Shown piece after piece: positions 42,266 through 50,302 of a stretch of DNA of 64,000 bases. A model generated the notes under the pieces. That model was given only the letters and a program-made list of their open reading frames with translations, had not been told where the DNA came from and did not search any database. Each line of letters starts with the position of its first letter. The stretch's first letter is position 1. The position numbers and the translations under genes were made by a program. The stretch comes from Thermomonospora echinospora (lineage in GTDB: Bacteria > Actinomycetota > Actinomycetes > Streptosporangiales > Streptosporangiaceae): NCBI RefSeq assembly GCF_900108175.1, contig NZ_FNVO01000007.1, positions 1 to 64,000 on the forward strand, in the 5' to 3' direction.

Positions 42266-43155
42266 ACGAGCTGAAGGTCACCGACCTGACGGTCAAGTTC
42301 GCCGGGATCACCGCGCTGGACCACGTCGGCTTCACCGTGGAGCCCGGCAGCATCCACGCCGTCATCGGCCCCAACGGCGCCGGCAAGTCGACCTGCTTCA
42401 ACGTGCTGTCGGGCGTCTACCGGGCCACCTCGGGCAGCGTGCGGTTCGGCGACGCCGAGCTGACCCGGATGGCGCCGCACCAGATCGCGGCACTGGGCGT
42501 GGCCCGTACGTTCCAGAACATCGCGCTGTCGAAGTTCCAGAGCGTCGAGGACAACGTGATGCTCGGCCGGCACCGGCTCACCCGCGCCGGCTTCCTCGGC
42601 GCCGGGCTGCGGCTGCCGTCGGCCCGCCGCGAGAACGCCCGGCACCGGGCCCGGGTGCGCGACATCGCCCGGTTCGTGGGCGTCGCCGAGTATCTGGAGG
42701 CGCCCGTCGGGATGCTGCCGTACGGCGTGCAGAAGCGGGTCGAGCTGGCCCGCGCGCTGGCGATGGAGCCCGACCTGCTGCTGCTGGACGAGCCGGTGGC
42801 CGGGATGAACGGCGGCGAGCGCCGCGCGATGGCCGAGGTCATCATGGCCGCCCGCGCCGACCTGGGCATCTCGGTGCTGCTGGTCGAGCACGACATGGGC
42901 ATGGTGATGCGGCTGGCCGACCAGGTCACCGTGCTGGACTTCGGCCGCCGGATCGCCGCCGGCCCGCCCGAGCGGGTGCAGCGCGACCCCGCGGTGATCC
43001 GCGCCTACCTGGGCGAGCAGGCCGCCGACGAACAGACGGCCGACGAGCAGGCCGCCGACGAGCAGGCGACCGACGAGCAGACGGCCGACGGCGACCCCGG
43101 CACGATCCGCGACCGCCGGGACGGGCGGGCGGCCGACGAGCGGGAGAACGCGTGA
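42262..43155 (+). CDS. livG: Branched-chain amino-acid-type ABC importer, ATPase LivG
   Basis: A 297-residue ATPase: Walker A GPNGAGKST, the LivG-type signature LPYGVQKRVELARAL, Walker B LLLLDEPVAGMN and VEHDMGMVMRLADQV. After residue about 250 it carries an unusual acidic tail of four ADEQ(A/T) repeats encoded by 15-bp tandem repeats, then a mixed-charge end (RDRRDGRAADERENA). Start at GTG 42262 gives the usual N-terminus LKVTDLTVKFAGITALD. The stop overlaps livH by 4 bp. Confidence 0.92.
   Translation: MNELKVTDLTVKFAGITALDHVGFTVEPGSIHAVIGPNGAGKSTCFNVLSGVYRATSGSVRFGDAELTRMAPHQIAALGVARTFQNIALSKFQSVEDNVMLGRHRLTRAGFLGAGLRLPSARRENARHRARVRDIARFVGVAEYLEAPVGMLPYGVQKRVELARALAMEPDLLLLDEPVAGMNGGERRAMAEVIMAARADLGISVLLVEHDMGMVMRLADQVTVLDFGRRIAAGPPERVQRDPAVIRAYLGEQAADEQTADEQAADEQATDEQTADGDPGTIRDRRDGRAADERENA
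43024..43083 (+). repeat. Four 15-bp tandem repeats in livG tail
   Basis: Units of the type GCCGACGAGCAGRCG (43024-43038, 43039-43053, 43054-43068, 43069-43083) encode ADEQT/ADEQA/TDEQT pentapeptides; a degenerate fifth unit follows. Being a multiple of three, copy-number changes would leave the frame intact. Confidence 0.85.
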
Positions 43156-44042
43156 CCACCTTCATCGAACTGCTGGTCAACGGAGTCTCGATCGGCTCGG
43201 TGTACGCGCTGATCGCCCTCGGCTTCGTGATCATCTTCAAGGCCACCGAAGTGGTCAACTTCGCCCACGCCTCGCTGCTGCTGGTCGGCGGCTACGTCAT
43301 CGCCGTGCTGCACGAGGACCTGGGGTTCTGGCTCGCCCTGGTGGCGGGCGTCGCGGTGGCGGCGGTGGTGGGCGCGCTGGTGGAGTTTTGCGTGCTGCGC
43401 CGCTCCCGGGCCGGCGACCAGCACGTGCTGGCGATCGTGACCATCGGCGTGGACATCCTGCTGACCACCGAGCTGACCCGGCGGATCGGCACCGACGTGC
43501 TGGCCATGGGCGACCCCTGGCAGAGCCAGGTGGTGCAGATCGGCGGGATCAGCATCGCGCAGACCCGGATCGCCGCCCTGGTGACCGCCGCCACGCTGAT
43601 CACCTGCTTCCTGCTGGCGTTCCGTTACACCTCCTGGGGCATCGCAATGCGGGCCGCCGCCGAGGACCGGGAGACCGCCGCGCTGATGGGGGTGCGGCTG
43701 AGCCGGGTGTCGATGGGCGCCTGGGCGGTGGCCGGCGCGCTGGCCGCGGTGGCCGCGCTGTTCCTGACCGTCTTCCCCACCCCGGGGCTGGACCGCTCGA
43801 CCTCGCTGGTGGCGCTCAAGGCGTTCCCCGCCGCGATCCTCGGCGGGCTGGACTCCACCACCGGGGCGCTGGTCGGCGGGCTGATCATCGGGCTGGCCGA
43901 GTCACTGGCCGCCGGCTACCAGAACGACGTCACCTTCCTGGGCCGCGGCATCGGCGAGGTCGTCCCCTACCTGGTGATGATCGTGATCCTACTGATCCGG
44001 CCCGCCGGGCTGTTCGGGACGAGGGAGCTGGCCCGTGTCTAG
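43152..44042 (+). CDS. livH: Branched-chain amino-acid-type ABC importer, permease LivH
   Basis: A 296-residue permease with about 8 membrane helices. LLVNGVSIGSVYALIALGFV is the family opening, VNFAHASLLLVGGYV the conserved first loop, and SWGIAMRAAAEDRETAALMG the cytoplasmic EAA-like coupling segment; ILGGLDSTTGALVGGLIIGL closes the core. GTG 43152 overlaps the livG stop, and the 3' end overlaps livM by 8 bp. Confidence 0.93.
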   Translation: MTTFIELLVNGVSIGSVYALIALGFVIIFKATEVVNFAHASLLLVGGYVIAVLHEDLGFWLALVAGVAVAAVVGALVEFCVLRRSRAGDQHVLAIVTIGVDILLTTELTRRIGTDVLAMGDPWQSQVVQIGGISIAQTRIAALVTAATLITCFLLAFRYTSWGIAMRAAAEDRETAALMGVRLSRVSMGAWAVAGALAAVAALFLTVFPTPGLDRSTSLVALKAFPAAILGGLDSTTGALVGGLIIGLAESLAAGYQNDVTFLGRGIGEVVPYLVMIVILLIRPAGLFGTRELARV

Positions 44043-45150
44043 CGCACTGTCGCGGGCCCTGCGGCCCACTGTGATCGCCGCCGTGGCGGGCCTGGTCGTG
44101 ATGCTGGTGATCCCGTTCTACGCCGAGCCGTTCCTGCTGCAGGCCGGGCTGTTCGCAATGGCCGCCGCCATCGGGGCGATCGGGCTGAACCTGCTGACCG
44201 GCTCGACCGGGCAGCTGTCCATGGGCCACGCGTTCTTCCTGGCGGTCGGCGCGTACGGGTACGTGTACTTCGCCGGGGACTCCGGGCACGAGCTGAGCGG
44301 GCTCGGCCTGCCCACGCCGCTGGCGGCGGTGCTGGCGGTCGTGCTGGCCGGCCTCGCCGGCGGGCTGTTCAGCCCGATCGCCGGGCGGCTGCGCGGCACC
44401 TACCTGGGCATCGCCTCACTGGCGCTGATCTTCATCGGCCAGCACATCCTGCACAACGCGCACGCGATCACCGGCGGCGCCAACGGCCGTGACGTGCCGC
44501 CGCTGGAGCTGGCCGGGTTCAGCTTCGCCGACACCCCGGAACTGGTGGTGTTCCAGGTGCCACTGCGGGCGCTGGAGAAACTGTGGTTCCTGGCCCTGCT
44601 CCTGCTGCTGGCGGCGGCGTGGGTGGCGCGCGGCATCCTGCGCGGCCGTCCTGGACGGGCCATGGGCACCATCCGCGACCACGAGATCGCCGCCGGGGTG
44701 ATGGGCGTGCCGGTCGCCCGCTACCGGGCCGGAGTGTTCGTGCTGTCGTCGATGTACGCGGGCCTGGCCGGAGTGCTGCTGGCGATGGCCTTCCGCCGCA
44801 CCGTGCCGGACTACTTCGGCATCATCCTGTCGCTGGAGTACCTGGCGATGATCGTCATCGGTGGGCTCGGCTCGGTGGCCGGGGCGGTCGCCGGCGCCGC
44901 GTTCGTGTCGCTGCTGCCCCCGCTGTTCACCCGGTACGGCGACGGCCTGCCGCTGATCGCCGCGCCCGGCGCGGAGGGCGTCTCGCCCGCCGAGGCGTCC
45001 CGGATCCTGTACGGCGCCGCCGTCGTCGCCGTCGTCCTGTTCTTTCCCGGCGGCCTGCTCGGGGTGTGGGGGCGCGTCCGCGCCTCCCTGGCCGCCCGCC
45101 GCACGTCTCACCCCCTCACCCGAATGGAACCCGAGGAGCAACCGACATGA
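44035..45150 (+). CDS. livM: Branched-chain amino-acid-type ABC importer, permease LivM
   Basis: A 371-residue permease with about 9-10 helices. GLNLLTGSTGQLSMGHAFFL is the hallmark LivM sequence, GRAMGTIRDHEIAAGVMGVP the coupling segment, and AMIVIGGLGSVAGAVAGAAF the conserved late helix. GTG 44035 lies within the end of livH. The binding-protein ATG overlaps the stop. Confidence 0.93.
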   Translation: MSSALSRALRPTVIAAVAGLVVMLVIPFYAEPFLLQAGLFAMAAAIGAIGLNLLTGSTGQLSMGHAFFLAVGAYGYVYFAGDSGHELSGLGLPTPLAAVLAVVLAGLAGGLFSPIAGRLRGTYLGIASLALIFIGQHILHNAHAITGGANGRDVPPLELAGFSFADTPELVVFQVPLRALEKLWFLALLLLLAAAWVARGILRGRPGRAMGTIRDHEIAAGVMGVPVARYRAGVFVLSSMYAGLAGVLLAMAFRRTVPDYFGIILSLEYLAMIVIGGLGSVAGAVAGAAFVSLLPPLFTRYGDGLPLIAAPGAEGVSPAEASRILYGAAVVAVVLFFPGGLLGVWGRVRASLAARRTSHPLTRMEPEEQPT

Positions 45151-46418
45151 AGTCCACCCTTCGCATGACGGCCGTGACGGCGGTCGCGCTGGCGCTGGCG
45201 GCCGGCGCGGCCGGCTGCGCCAGCGACAAGGCCACTGGCGGATCCGGCGGCGCCGGCGCCGACGGGGTCAAGCAGGGCCCCGGGGTCACCGACAAGACCA
45301 TCAAGCTGGGCGTCGCCACCGACCTGACCGGCGTCTACGCCCCGCTGGGCAAGAGCCTGACCCAGTCCCAGCAGCTGTACTTCGAGCAGACCAACGCCGC
45401 CGGCGGGGTGTGCGGCCGCAAGATCGAGACCGTGGTCCGCGACCACGGCTACGACCCACAGAAGGCGGTGTCGATCTACAGCGAGCTGAGCACCAGCGTG
45501 CTGGCGATCCCGCAGTTCCTCGGCTCGCCGATGGTGACCGCGGTCAAGCAGCGCATCGAGTCCGACAAGATGTTCACCATCCCCAGCGCCTGGTCCACCA
45601 CCCTGCTGGGCAGTGAGCCGATCCAGGTCACCGGCACCACCTACGACGTGGACATGATCAACGGCATCGAGTGGCTGCTGAGCAAGAAGCTCATCAAGAA
45701 GGGCGACAAGCTCGGCCACGTCTACTTCGAGGGCGACTACGGGGGCTCGGCGCTGCGCGGCGCCAAGTTCGCCGCCGACAAGCACGGGCTGACGATCGTC
45801 GAGCAGAAGATCAAGGCCACCGACAACGACATGGGACCCCAGGTCGCGGCGCTGTCGAAGGCGAAGGTCGCCGCGATCCTGATGAGCGCCGGTCCCCGGC
45901 AGTCGGCGTCGCTGGCCGGCATCGCCCGCTCGCAGGGCATGAAGCAGCCGATCCTGGGCAGCAACTCGGCCTTCTCCCCGCAGCTGCTGGCCACCCCGGC
46001 CAAGCCCGCCCTGGTCGAGGGCTTCTTCTTCACCAGCGCCGGCGCGCCGATCAGCGCCGACCTGCCGGAGGTCAAGAAGCTGGCCGACGCCTACGCCAAG
46101 AAGTACCCCGGCCAGCCGATGGACAGCGCCGTGGTCAGCGGCTACGGCAACGGCGCCATCGTGGTGTCGGCGCTGAAGAAGGCGTGCGAGGCCAAGGACC
46201 TCACCCGGGAGGGCCTGATCAAGGCGCACCGCTCGGACGCCAACGCCGACACCGGCCTCGGCACGCCGATGAACTTCACCTACTTCGACAAGCCCGCCAC
46301 CCGCAAGACCTACGTCCTGCAGCCCAAGGACAAGATCCCCGGCGGCGCGGTGATCGTGCAGGAGGCCACCGAGTCCGAGCTCGCCACGACCTACCAGCCG
46401 CCGGTCGGCAGCTACTAG
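45147..46418 (+). CDS. livJ: Branched-chain amino-acid-type ABC importer, binding lipoprotein LivJ
   Basis: A 423-residue type I periplasmic-fold binding protein anchored as a lipoprotein (lipobox AAGAAGC near residue 25). IKLGVATDLTGVYAPLGKSL opens the first lobe, FEQTNAAGGVCGRKIETVVR follows, and DMINGIEWLLSKKLIKKGDK starts the second. The ligand-contacting residues differ too much among HAAT families to name the cargo. Good GAGGAG site upstream; the stop is followed by two strong hairpins. Confidence 0.9.
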   Translation: MKSTLRMTAVTAVALALAAGAAGCASDKATGGSGGAGADGVKQGPGVTDKTIKLGVATDLTGVYAPLGKSLTQSQQLYFEQTNAAGGVCGRKIETVVRDHGYDPQKAVSIYSELSTSVLAIPQFLGSPMVTAVKQRIESDKMFTIPSAWSTTLLGSEPIQVTGTTYDVDMINGIEWLLSKKLIKKGDKLGHVYFEGDYGGSALRGAKFAADKHGLTIVEQKIKATDNDMGPQVAALSKAKVAAILMSAGPRQSASLAGIARSQGMKQPILGSNSAFSPQLLATPAKPALVEGFFFTSAGAPISADLPEVKKLADAYAKKYPGQPMDSAVVSGYGNGAIVVSALKKACEAKDLTREGLIKAHRSDANADTGLGTPMNFTYFDKPATRKTYVLQPKDKIPGGAVIVQEATESELATTYQPPVGSY

Positions 46419-46454
46419 GACCCGCCCTCGGGCATTTCGGGGAGCCCGCACAGC

Positions 46455-46488
46455 AGACGCGCACCGGCCCGCATGCCGGTGCGCGTCT
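46455..46488 (+). terminator. Strong terminator behind livJ
   Basis: A perfect 14-bp stem (arms 46455-46468 and 46475-46488, AGACGCGCACCGGC and its complement) with a 6-nt loop, followed by TCCTGTT. It lies 36 bases after the livJ stop. Confidence 0.85.
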
Positions 46489-46515
46489 TCCTGTTCCCGC
46501 CGTGTCCGGAACGGC

Positions 46516-46555
46516 GGCGGCACCGACACCCGGCGGGGAGGGTGTCGGTGCCGCC
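46516..46555 (-). terminator. Second strong hairpin, probably terminating actP
   Basis: A perfect 15-bp stem (GGCGGCACCGACACC 46516-46530 with its complement 46541-46555) and a 10-nt loop. With the previous hairpin it insulates the convergent livFGHMJ and actP transcripts. Confidence 0.75.
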
Positions 46556-46629
46556 TGCCGGTGCTCCGGCCCCGCCCGCCGAGCGCCATGAACGTGGGCG
46601 GGACCGGAGAGTCCGCGGCGTGGCCGCCG

Positions 46630-48240
46630 TCAGTGCCGGGCGGCGGGTTCGGCGCCGGCCCCGGTCAGGGAGCGGACCTCCATCTCGGCGTACTTCTCGG
46701 CGTTGTGCTCCTTGCTGAGGACGGTGCCGAGCCAGCCGCACAGGAAGCCGAACGGGATCGAGACGATGCCCGGGTTCTCCAGCGGGAAGAAGGAGAAGTC
46801 CGCGCCGGTGAACAGCGCCTTGTCCGAGCCGGACACCACCGGCGAGAACACCACCAGCAGCACGGCCGAGCCCAGGCCGCCGTAGATGGCCGCGACCGCG
46901 CCCGCCGTGTTGAACCTCTTCCAGAACAGGCTGTAGAGGATGGCGGGCAGGTTGCCGGAGGCGGCCACCGCGAAGGCCAGCGCCACCAGGAACGCCACGT
47001 TCAGCCGCTGCGCGTAGATGCCCAGCACGATCGACACCGCGCCGATCACGAAGGCCGAGATGCGGGCGACCCGCACCTCCTCCTTCTCGGTGGCCTGGCC
47101 GCGCCGGAACACGTGCGCGTACAGGTCATGGGAGAACGACGACGACGAGGCCAGGGTGAGCCCGGCCACCACCGCCAGGATGGTCGCGAACGCCACCGCC
47201 GCGATGACCGCCAGCAGGATCGTGCCGCCCACGTCGCCGAAGACGATCTCACCGACCCGTTCGGCCAGCTGTGGCGCCGCGGTGTTGCCGGCCGGGTTGG
47301 CCTTGCGGATCTCGTCGCTGCCCACCAGCGCCGCCGCGCCGAAGCCCAGCACCAGGGTCAGCAGGTAGAAGGCGCCGATGATGCCGATGCCCCACAGCAC
47401 CGACTTGCGGGCGTCCCGGGCGGTCGGCACGGTGTAGAAGCGGATCAGGATGTGCGGCAGCCCGGCGGTGCCCAGCACCAGCGCCAGCCCCAGGCTGATC
47501 AGGTCGAGCTTGCCGGACAGGCCCTGGGCCTCGGTGGCGTACCGTAGCCCCGGCTCCAGGAAGGCGTCGCCCTTGCCGCTCTGCTCGGCGGCGTCGCGCA
47601 GCAGCGTGGACAGGTTGAAGCCGAACTTGCCCAGCACCAACAGGGTGACCAGGGTGGCCCCGGTCATCAGCAGGATCGCCTTGACGATCTGCACCCAGGT
47701 GGTGCCCTTCATCCCGCCGACCACCACGTACACGATCATCAGCGCGCCGACCAGCACGATGGTGGCGCCCTTGGCGAAGTCGGAGGTAAACCCGAACAGC
47801 AGCGCCACCAGGGCGCCTGCCCCGACCATCTGGGCCAGCAGGTAGAAGATCGACACGGTGATGGTGGAGACCCCGGCGGCGGTGCGCACCGGGCGCGGGC
47901 TCATCCGGAAGGCCAGCACGTCGGCCATCGTGTACTTGCCCGAGTTGCGCATCAGCTCGGCGACCAGCAGCAGCGCCACCAGCCAGGCCACCAGGAACCC
48001 GATCGAGTACAGGAAGCCGTCGTAGCCGTACAGCGCGATCAGCCCGGCGATGCCCAGGAACGAGGCGGCCGACATGTAGTCGCCGCCGATCGCCAGCCCG
48101 TTCTGCACTCCGGAGAACGACCGGCCGCCGGCGTAGAAGTCCGAGGCGTCCTTGGTGTTGCGGCCGGCCCACACGGTGATCGCCAGCGTGCCGCCGACGA
48201 ACGCCAGGAACAGCAGCACGGCCAGGGTCTCGTGGCTCAC
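46630..48240 (-). CDS. actP: Cation/acetate symporter (ActP-like, SSS family)
   Basis: A 536-residue sodium/solute symporter with about 13-14 helices. FYAGGRSFSGVQNGLAIGGD, YMSAASFLGIAGLIALYGYD, GTAGLPHILIRFYTVPTARD and LTLASSSSFSHDLYAHVFRR are the consensus segments of acetate/short-chain monocarboxylate symporters. Start: GTG 48240 behind GGGAGG, overlapping the DUF485 gene by 4 bp; this pairing (yjcH-actP type) is conserved in bacteria and argues for acetate or a similar acid as cargo. Confidence 0.92.
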   Translation of the reverse strand: MSHETLAVLLFLAFVGGTLAITVWAGRNTKDASDFYAGGRSFSGVQNGLAIGGDYMSAASFLGIAGLIALYGYDGFLYSIGFLVAWLVALLLVAELMRNSGKYTMADVLAFRMSPRPVRTAAGVSTITVSIFYLLAQMVGAGALVALLFGFTSDFAKGATIVLVGALMIVYVVVGGMKGTTWVQIVKAILLMTGATLVTLLVLGKFGFNLSTLLRDAAEQSGKGDAFLEPGLRYATEAQGLSGKLDLISLGLALVLGTAGLPHILIRFYTVPTARDARKSVLWGIGIIGAFYLLTLVLGFGAAALVGSDEIRKANPAGNTAAPQLAERVGEIVFGDVGGTILLAVIAAVAFATILAVVAGLTLASSSSFSHDLYAHVFRRGQATEKEEVRVARISAFVIGAVSIVLGIYAQRLNVAFLVALAFAVAASGNLPAILYSLFWKRFNTAGAVAAIYGGLGSAVLLVVFSPVVSGSDKALFTGADFSFFPLENPGIVSIPFGFLCGWLGTVLSKEHNAEKYAEMEVRSLTGAGAEPAARH

Positions 48241-48575
48241 TTGCCCTCCCCTTCCACTCGGGCGCCCAGCTCGGCGGCCATCGGGTCGAGCTTGGCCTCG
48301 GCGTGCCGGGCGTACAGCCAGGCGATCAGGAAGGTGGACACGAACTGCAGCAGCCCGAAGATCAGCGCCACGTTGATGAAGCCGACGATCTGGGTGCCCA
48401 TGAAGCCGCGGGCCCACCCCGACAGCACCACGTACAGCAGGTACCAGGTCAGGAACGCCACGGTGGCCGGGAACACGAAGGCCCGGAAGCGACGCCGCAA
48501 CTCCTGGAACTCAGGGCTGCGCTGTACCCGTTCGTAAGGTGTCCCGCCCCGGTCTAGGTCCTTCTCGACGGTCAC
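48237..48575 (-). CDS. DUF485 membrane protein, ActP partner
   Basis: A 112-residue protein with two membrane helices (FVFPATVAFLTWYLLYVVLS and FINVALIFGLLQFVSTFLIA). YERVQRSPEFQELRRRFRAF is the DUF485 opening, and YARHAEAKLDPMAAELGARV the C-terminal cytoplasmic helix. Family members are encoded next to acetate symporters and probably support their function. Start: GTG 48575 with AGGAGG five bases upstream. Confidence 0.9.
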   Translation of the reverse strand: MTVEKDLDRGGTPYERVQRSPEFQELRRRFRAFVFPATVAFLTWYLLYVVLSGWARGFMGTQIVGFINVALIFGLLQFVSTFLIAWLYARHAEAKLDPMAAELGARVEGEGK

Positions 48576-48876
48576 ATGATCCTCCTCGGCTGTGACGGGG
48601 GTCACGCCAAGGTAGAAAGCCGGGACGGCGACGTGGAGGGGGCCGCGGGCGGGCTGCGCCGAGCCGCCGGGCGCCTGCGCCGACCCGTCCGCCGCCATCG
48701 GTGAACGGTCGATTCCGTACGACGAACGGGCGAACGGCACCGGGCCCCGCCTCCGTACCGGCTCCGGGCGGCCGGTTTCAGCCAGATTCCGGCAAGAGCC
48801 GTGAACCACCGACGCGCGCAATAACCTTCCGGAAGGAAATGCCCGCGTCCGCCTCCAGGGAGATCTGGGAGAACTC
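48576..48876. promoter_or_regulatory. Divergent promoter region of DUF485-actP and RDD genes
   Basis: A 301-bp gap with no gene. It holds a perfect 12-bp palindrome CCTTCCGGAAGG (48825-48836) 40 bp before the RDD gene start, in a locally A/T-richer stretch; this is a candidate operator. No other clear element was seen; the actP operon promoter must lie in the left half. Confidence 0.45.
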
Positions 48877-49896
48877 TTGCACGGTCCCCCGCCGCCCTTT
48901 CCGCCCTACGGGCCGCCCCCTGGCCCGGTGCCCCCGGGAGGCATAGTGCCCCCGGTTCCAGGAGGCATCATGCCTCCGGCACCCGGCGATGTCATGCATC
49001 CGGGAGGCGTCGCCCCCGTGGCGGACGCCCCGTCCCCGGACGCCCCCGCGCCCGTTCTGCGCAGGTTCGCGGCCTGGGCCCTCGACGGCGCGGTGGTCTT
49101 CGGCCTGTTCCTGCTGATCGGCGGGTTCAGCTACGCACGGATCGCCGACCACCTGCGCGCCGAGAGCACCCAGATGGCCGCCCTGGGCCCCTGGGACATC
49201 GTCTCCTCCCACGGCGATGTGACGGGCCTGGCCCGCGGAGCCGCCACCGACGCCTGGAACGGCACCGTCTCGATCGTGGTCCAGGGCTTCGTGCTGCTGG
49301 TGCTGGCCCAGCTCGTCTACCAGTTCACCGCGCTGGCCTGGCGGGGCCGGACCCTCGGCAAGGCCGTGGCGGGCCTCCAGGTCCGCCCCCTGCCGGAGCG
49401 GGCGGCGGGCGCGGTCCGGCTGCGCAAGGGCCAGGCGTTGCGGCGCGCCACGGTCACCACGCTTTCGGAGAGCGGCCTGTACGCGGTCGCCTGCGTCCTG
49501 CTGCTGCTCGGCGAGTTCCTCCTCGCGTTCGCGTGCTGGCTGCTGGCCGTCCTCGTGTTCGCCGCCAACGCGCTGCCGACGGTCGCCGGGCGCAAACGCC
49601 GTGCTCTCAGCGACCGTATGGGCGGCACCGTCGTCGTGCGCACGCACGTGCTGCGCGACGTCGCCCGGGCCGCCAGGAGGGCCACCGCCGAGCAGGGCCG
49701 CCGCCTGCAGAGCGCCTACGCCGACCGCCGCGCCCTGGCGTCCGGCGGGAGGACGCCAGACGCCCTCGGGCCGGGCCAGGGGGCGGCCGATCCCCTGGCT
49801 CTCCCCCAGGCCCAGCCGTACCAGCCCCACCAGCCCTACCCGCCCGGCCCCGTCCCCCCATGGGCGGCGCCGCAGGACCGGCCCCCGGCCTCCTGA
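48877..49896 (+). CDS. RDD-family membrane protein with proline-rich ends
   Basis: A 339-residue protein. A Pro/Gly-rich N-terminal tail with PPGG/PGG(I/V) repeats (about 1-50) leads to the RDD domain: RRFAAWALDGAVVFGLFLLI (with Arg and Asp of the RDD signature), a long loop, WRGRTLGKAVAGLQVRPLPE, and four helices to about residue 225. ALSDRMGGTVVVRT is the usual end. The C-terminal Pro/Gln tail is cytoplasmic. Function of actinomycete RDD proteins is unknown. TTG start with GGGAG five bases upstream. Confidence 0.83.
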   Translation: MHGPPPPFPPYGPPPGPVPPGGIVPPVPGGIMPPAPGDVMHPGGVAPVADAPSPDAPAPVLRRFAAWALDGAVVFGLFLLIGGFSYARIADHLRAESTQMAALGPWDIVSSHGDVTGLARGAATDAWNGTVSIVVQGFVLLVLAQLVYQFTALAWRGRTLGKAVAGLQVRPLPERAAGAVRLRKGQALRRATVTTLSESGLYAVACVLLLLGEFLLAFACWLLAVLVFAANALPTVAGRKRRALSDRMGGTVVVRTHVLRDVARAARRATAEQGRRLQSAYADRRALASGGRTPDALGPGQGAADPLALPQAQPYQPHQPYPPGPVPPWAAPQDRPPAS

Positions 49897-50271
49897 TCAG
49901 GTCAACGCCCCGGCGAAGACGATCATCTCGTCGATGTCGCCGTCGGCGGTCACGTGCACCACGTCCGTGCCCGACAGCAGCACCCGGCCGGCCGCGTCCT
50001 CGTACCGCCACCCGAAGCGCGCCCACTCGTCGGGCGCGTCCACCCGGGTCGTGCGCACCATCCGGCAGGGGCCGGACGGATGGCTGCGCACCACCTCGGT
50101 GATGAACTCCGCCACGGCCTTGCGGCCCACGCCGCGGCCCAGCGGCCCCCAGAAGACGACGTCGGCGGTGAGGGCCCGGCTCAGCAGCCTGTCCCGCTCC
50201 TGCGGATCGCCGGTGTTGGCCGCCGCGAGGAAGGCGTCGACGGCACGGTCATGCGCTGCGTCCTGCTCCAC
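49897..50271 (-). CDS. NTF2-like/SnoaL-type protein
   Basis: A 124-residue single cone-fold domain: RAVDAFLAAANTGDPQERDR, DVVFWGPLGRGVGRKAVAEF and WARFGWRYEDAAGRVLLSGT. Such proteins may be small isomerases, hydrolases or ligand binders; no active-site set identifies which. GTG 50271 is the start. It abuts the RDD gene stop-to-stop and lies downstream of the symporter gene, separated by 31 bp. Confidence 0.75.
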   Translation of the reverse strand: MEQDAAHDRAVDAFLAAANTGDPQERDRLLSRALTADVVFWGPLGRGVGRKAVAEFITEVVRSHPSGPCRMVRTTRVDAPDEWARFGWRYEDAAGRVLLSGTDVVHVTADGDIDEMIVFAGALT

Positions 50272-50302
50272 CCCGCGATCGTAGCCGCCGCCTCCGGGCG
50301 GC

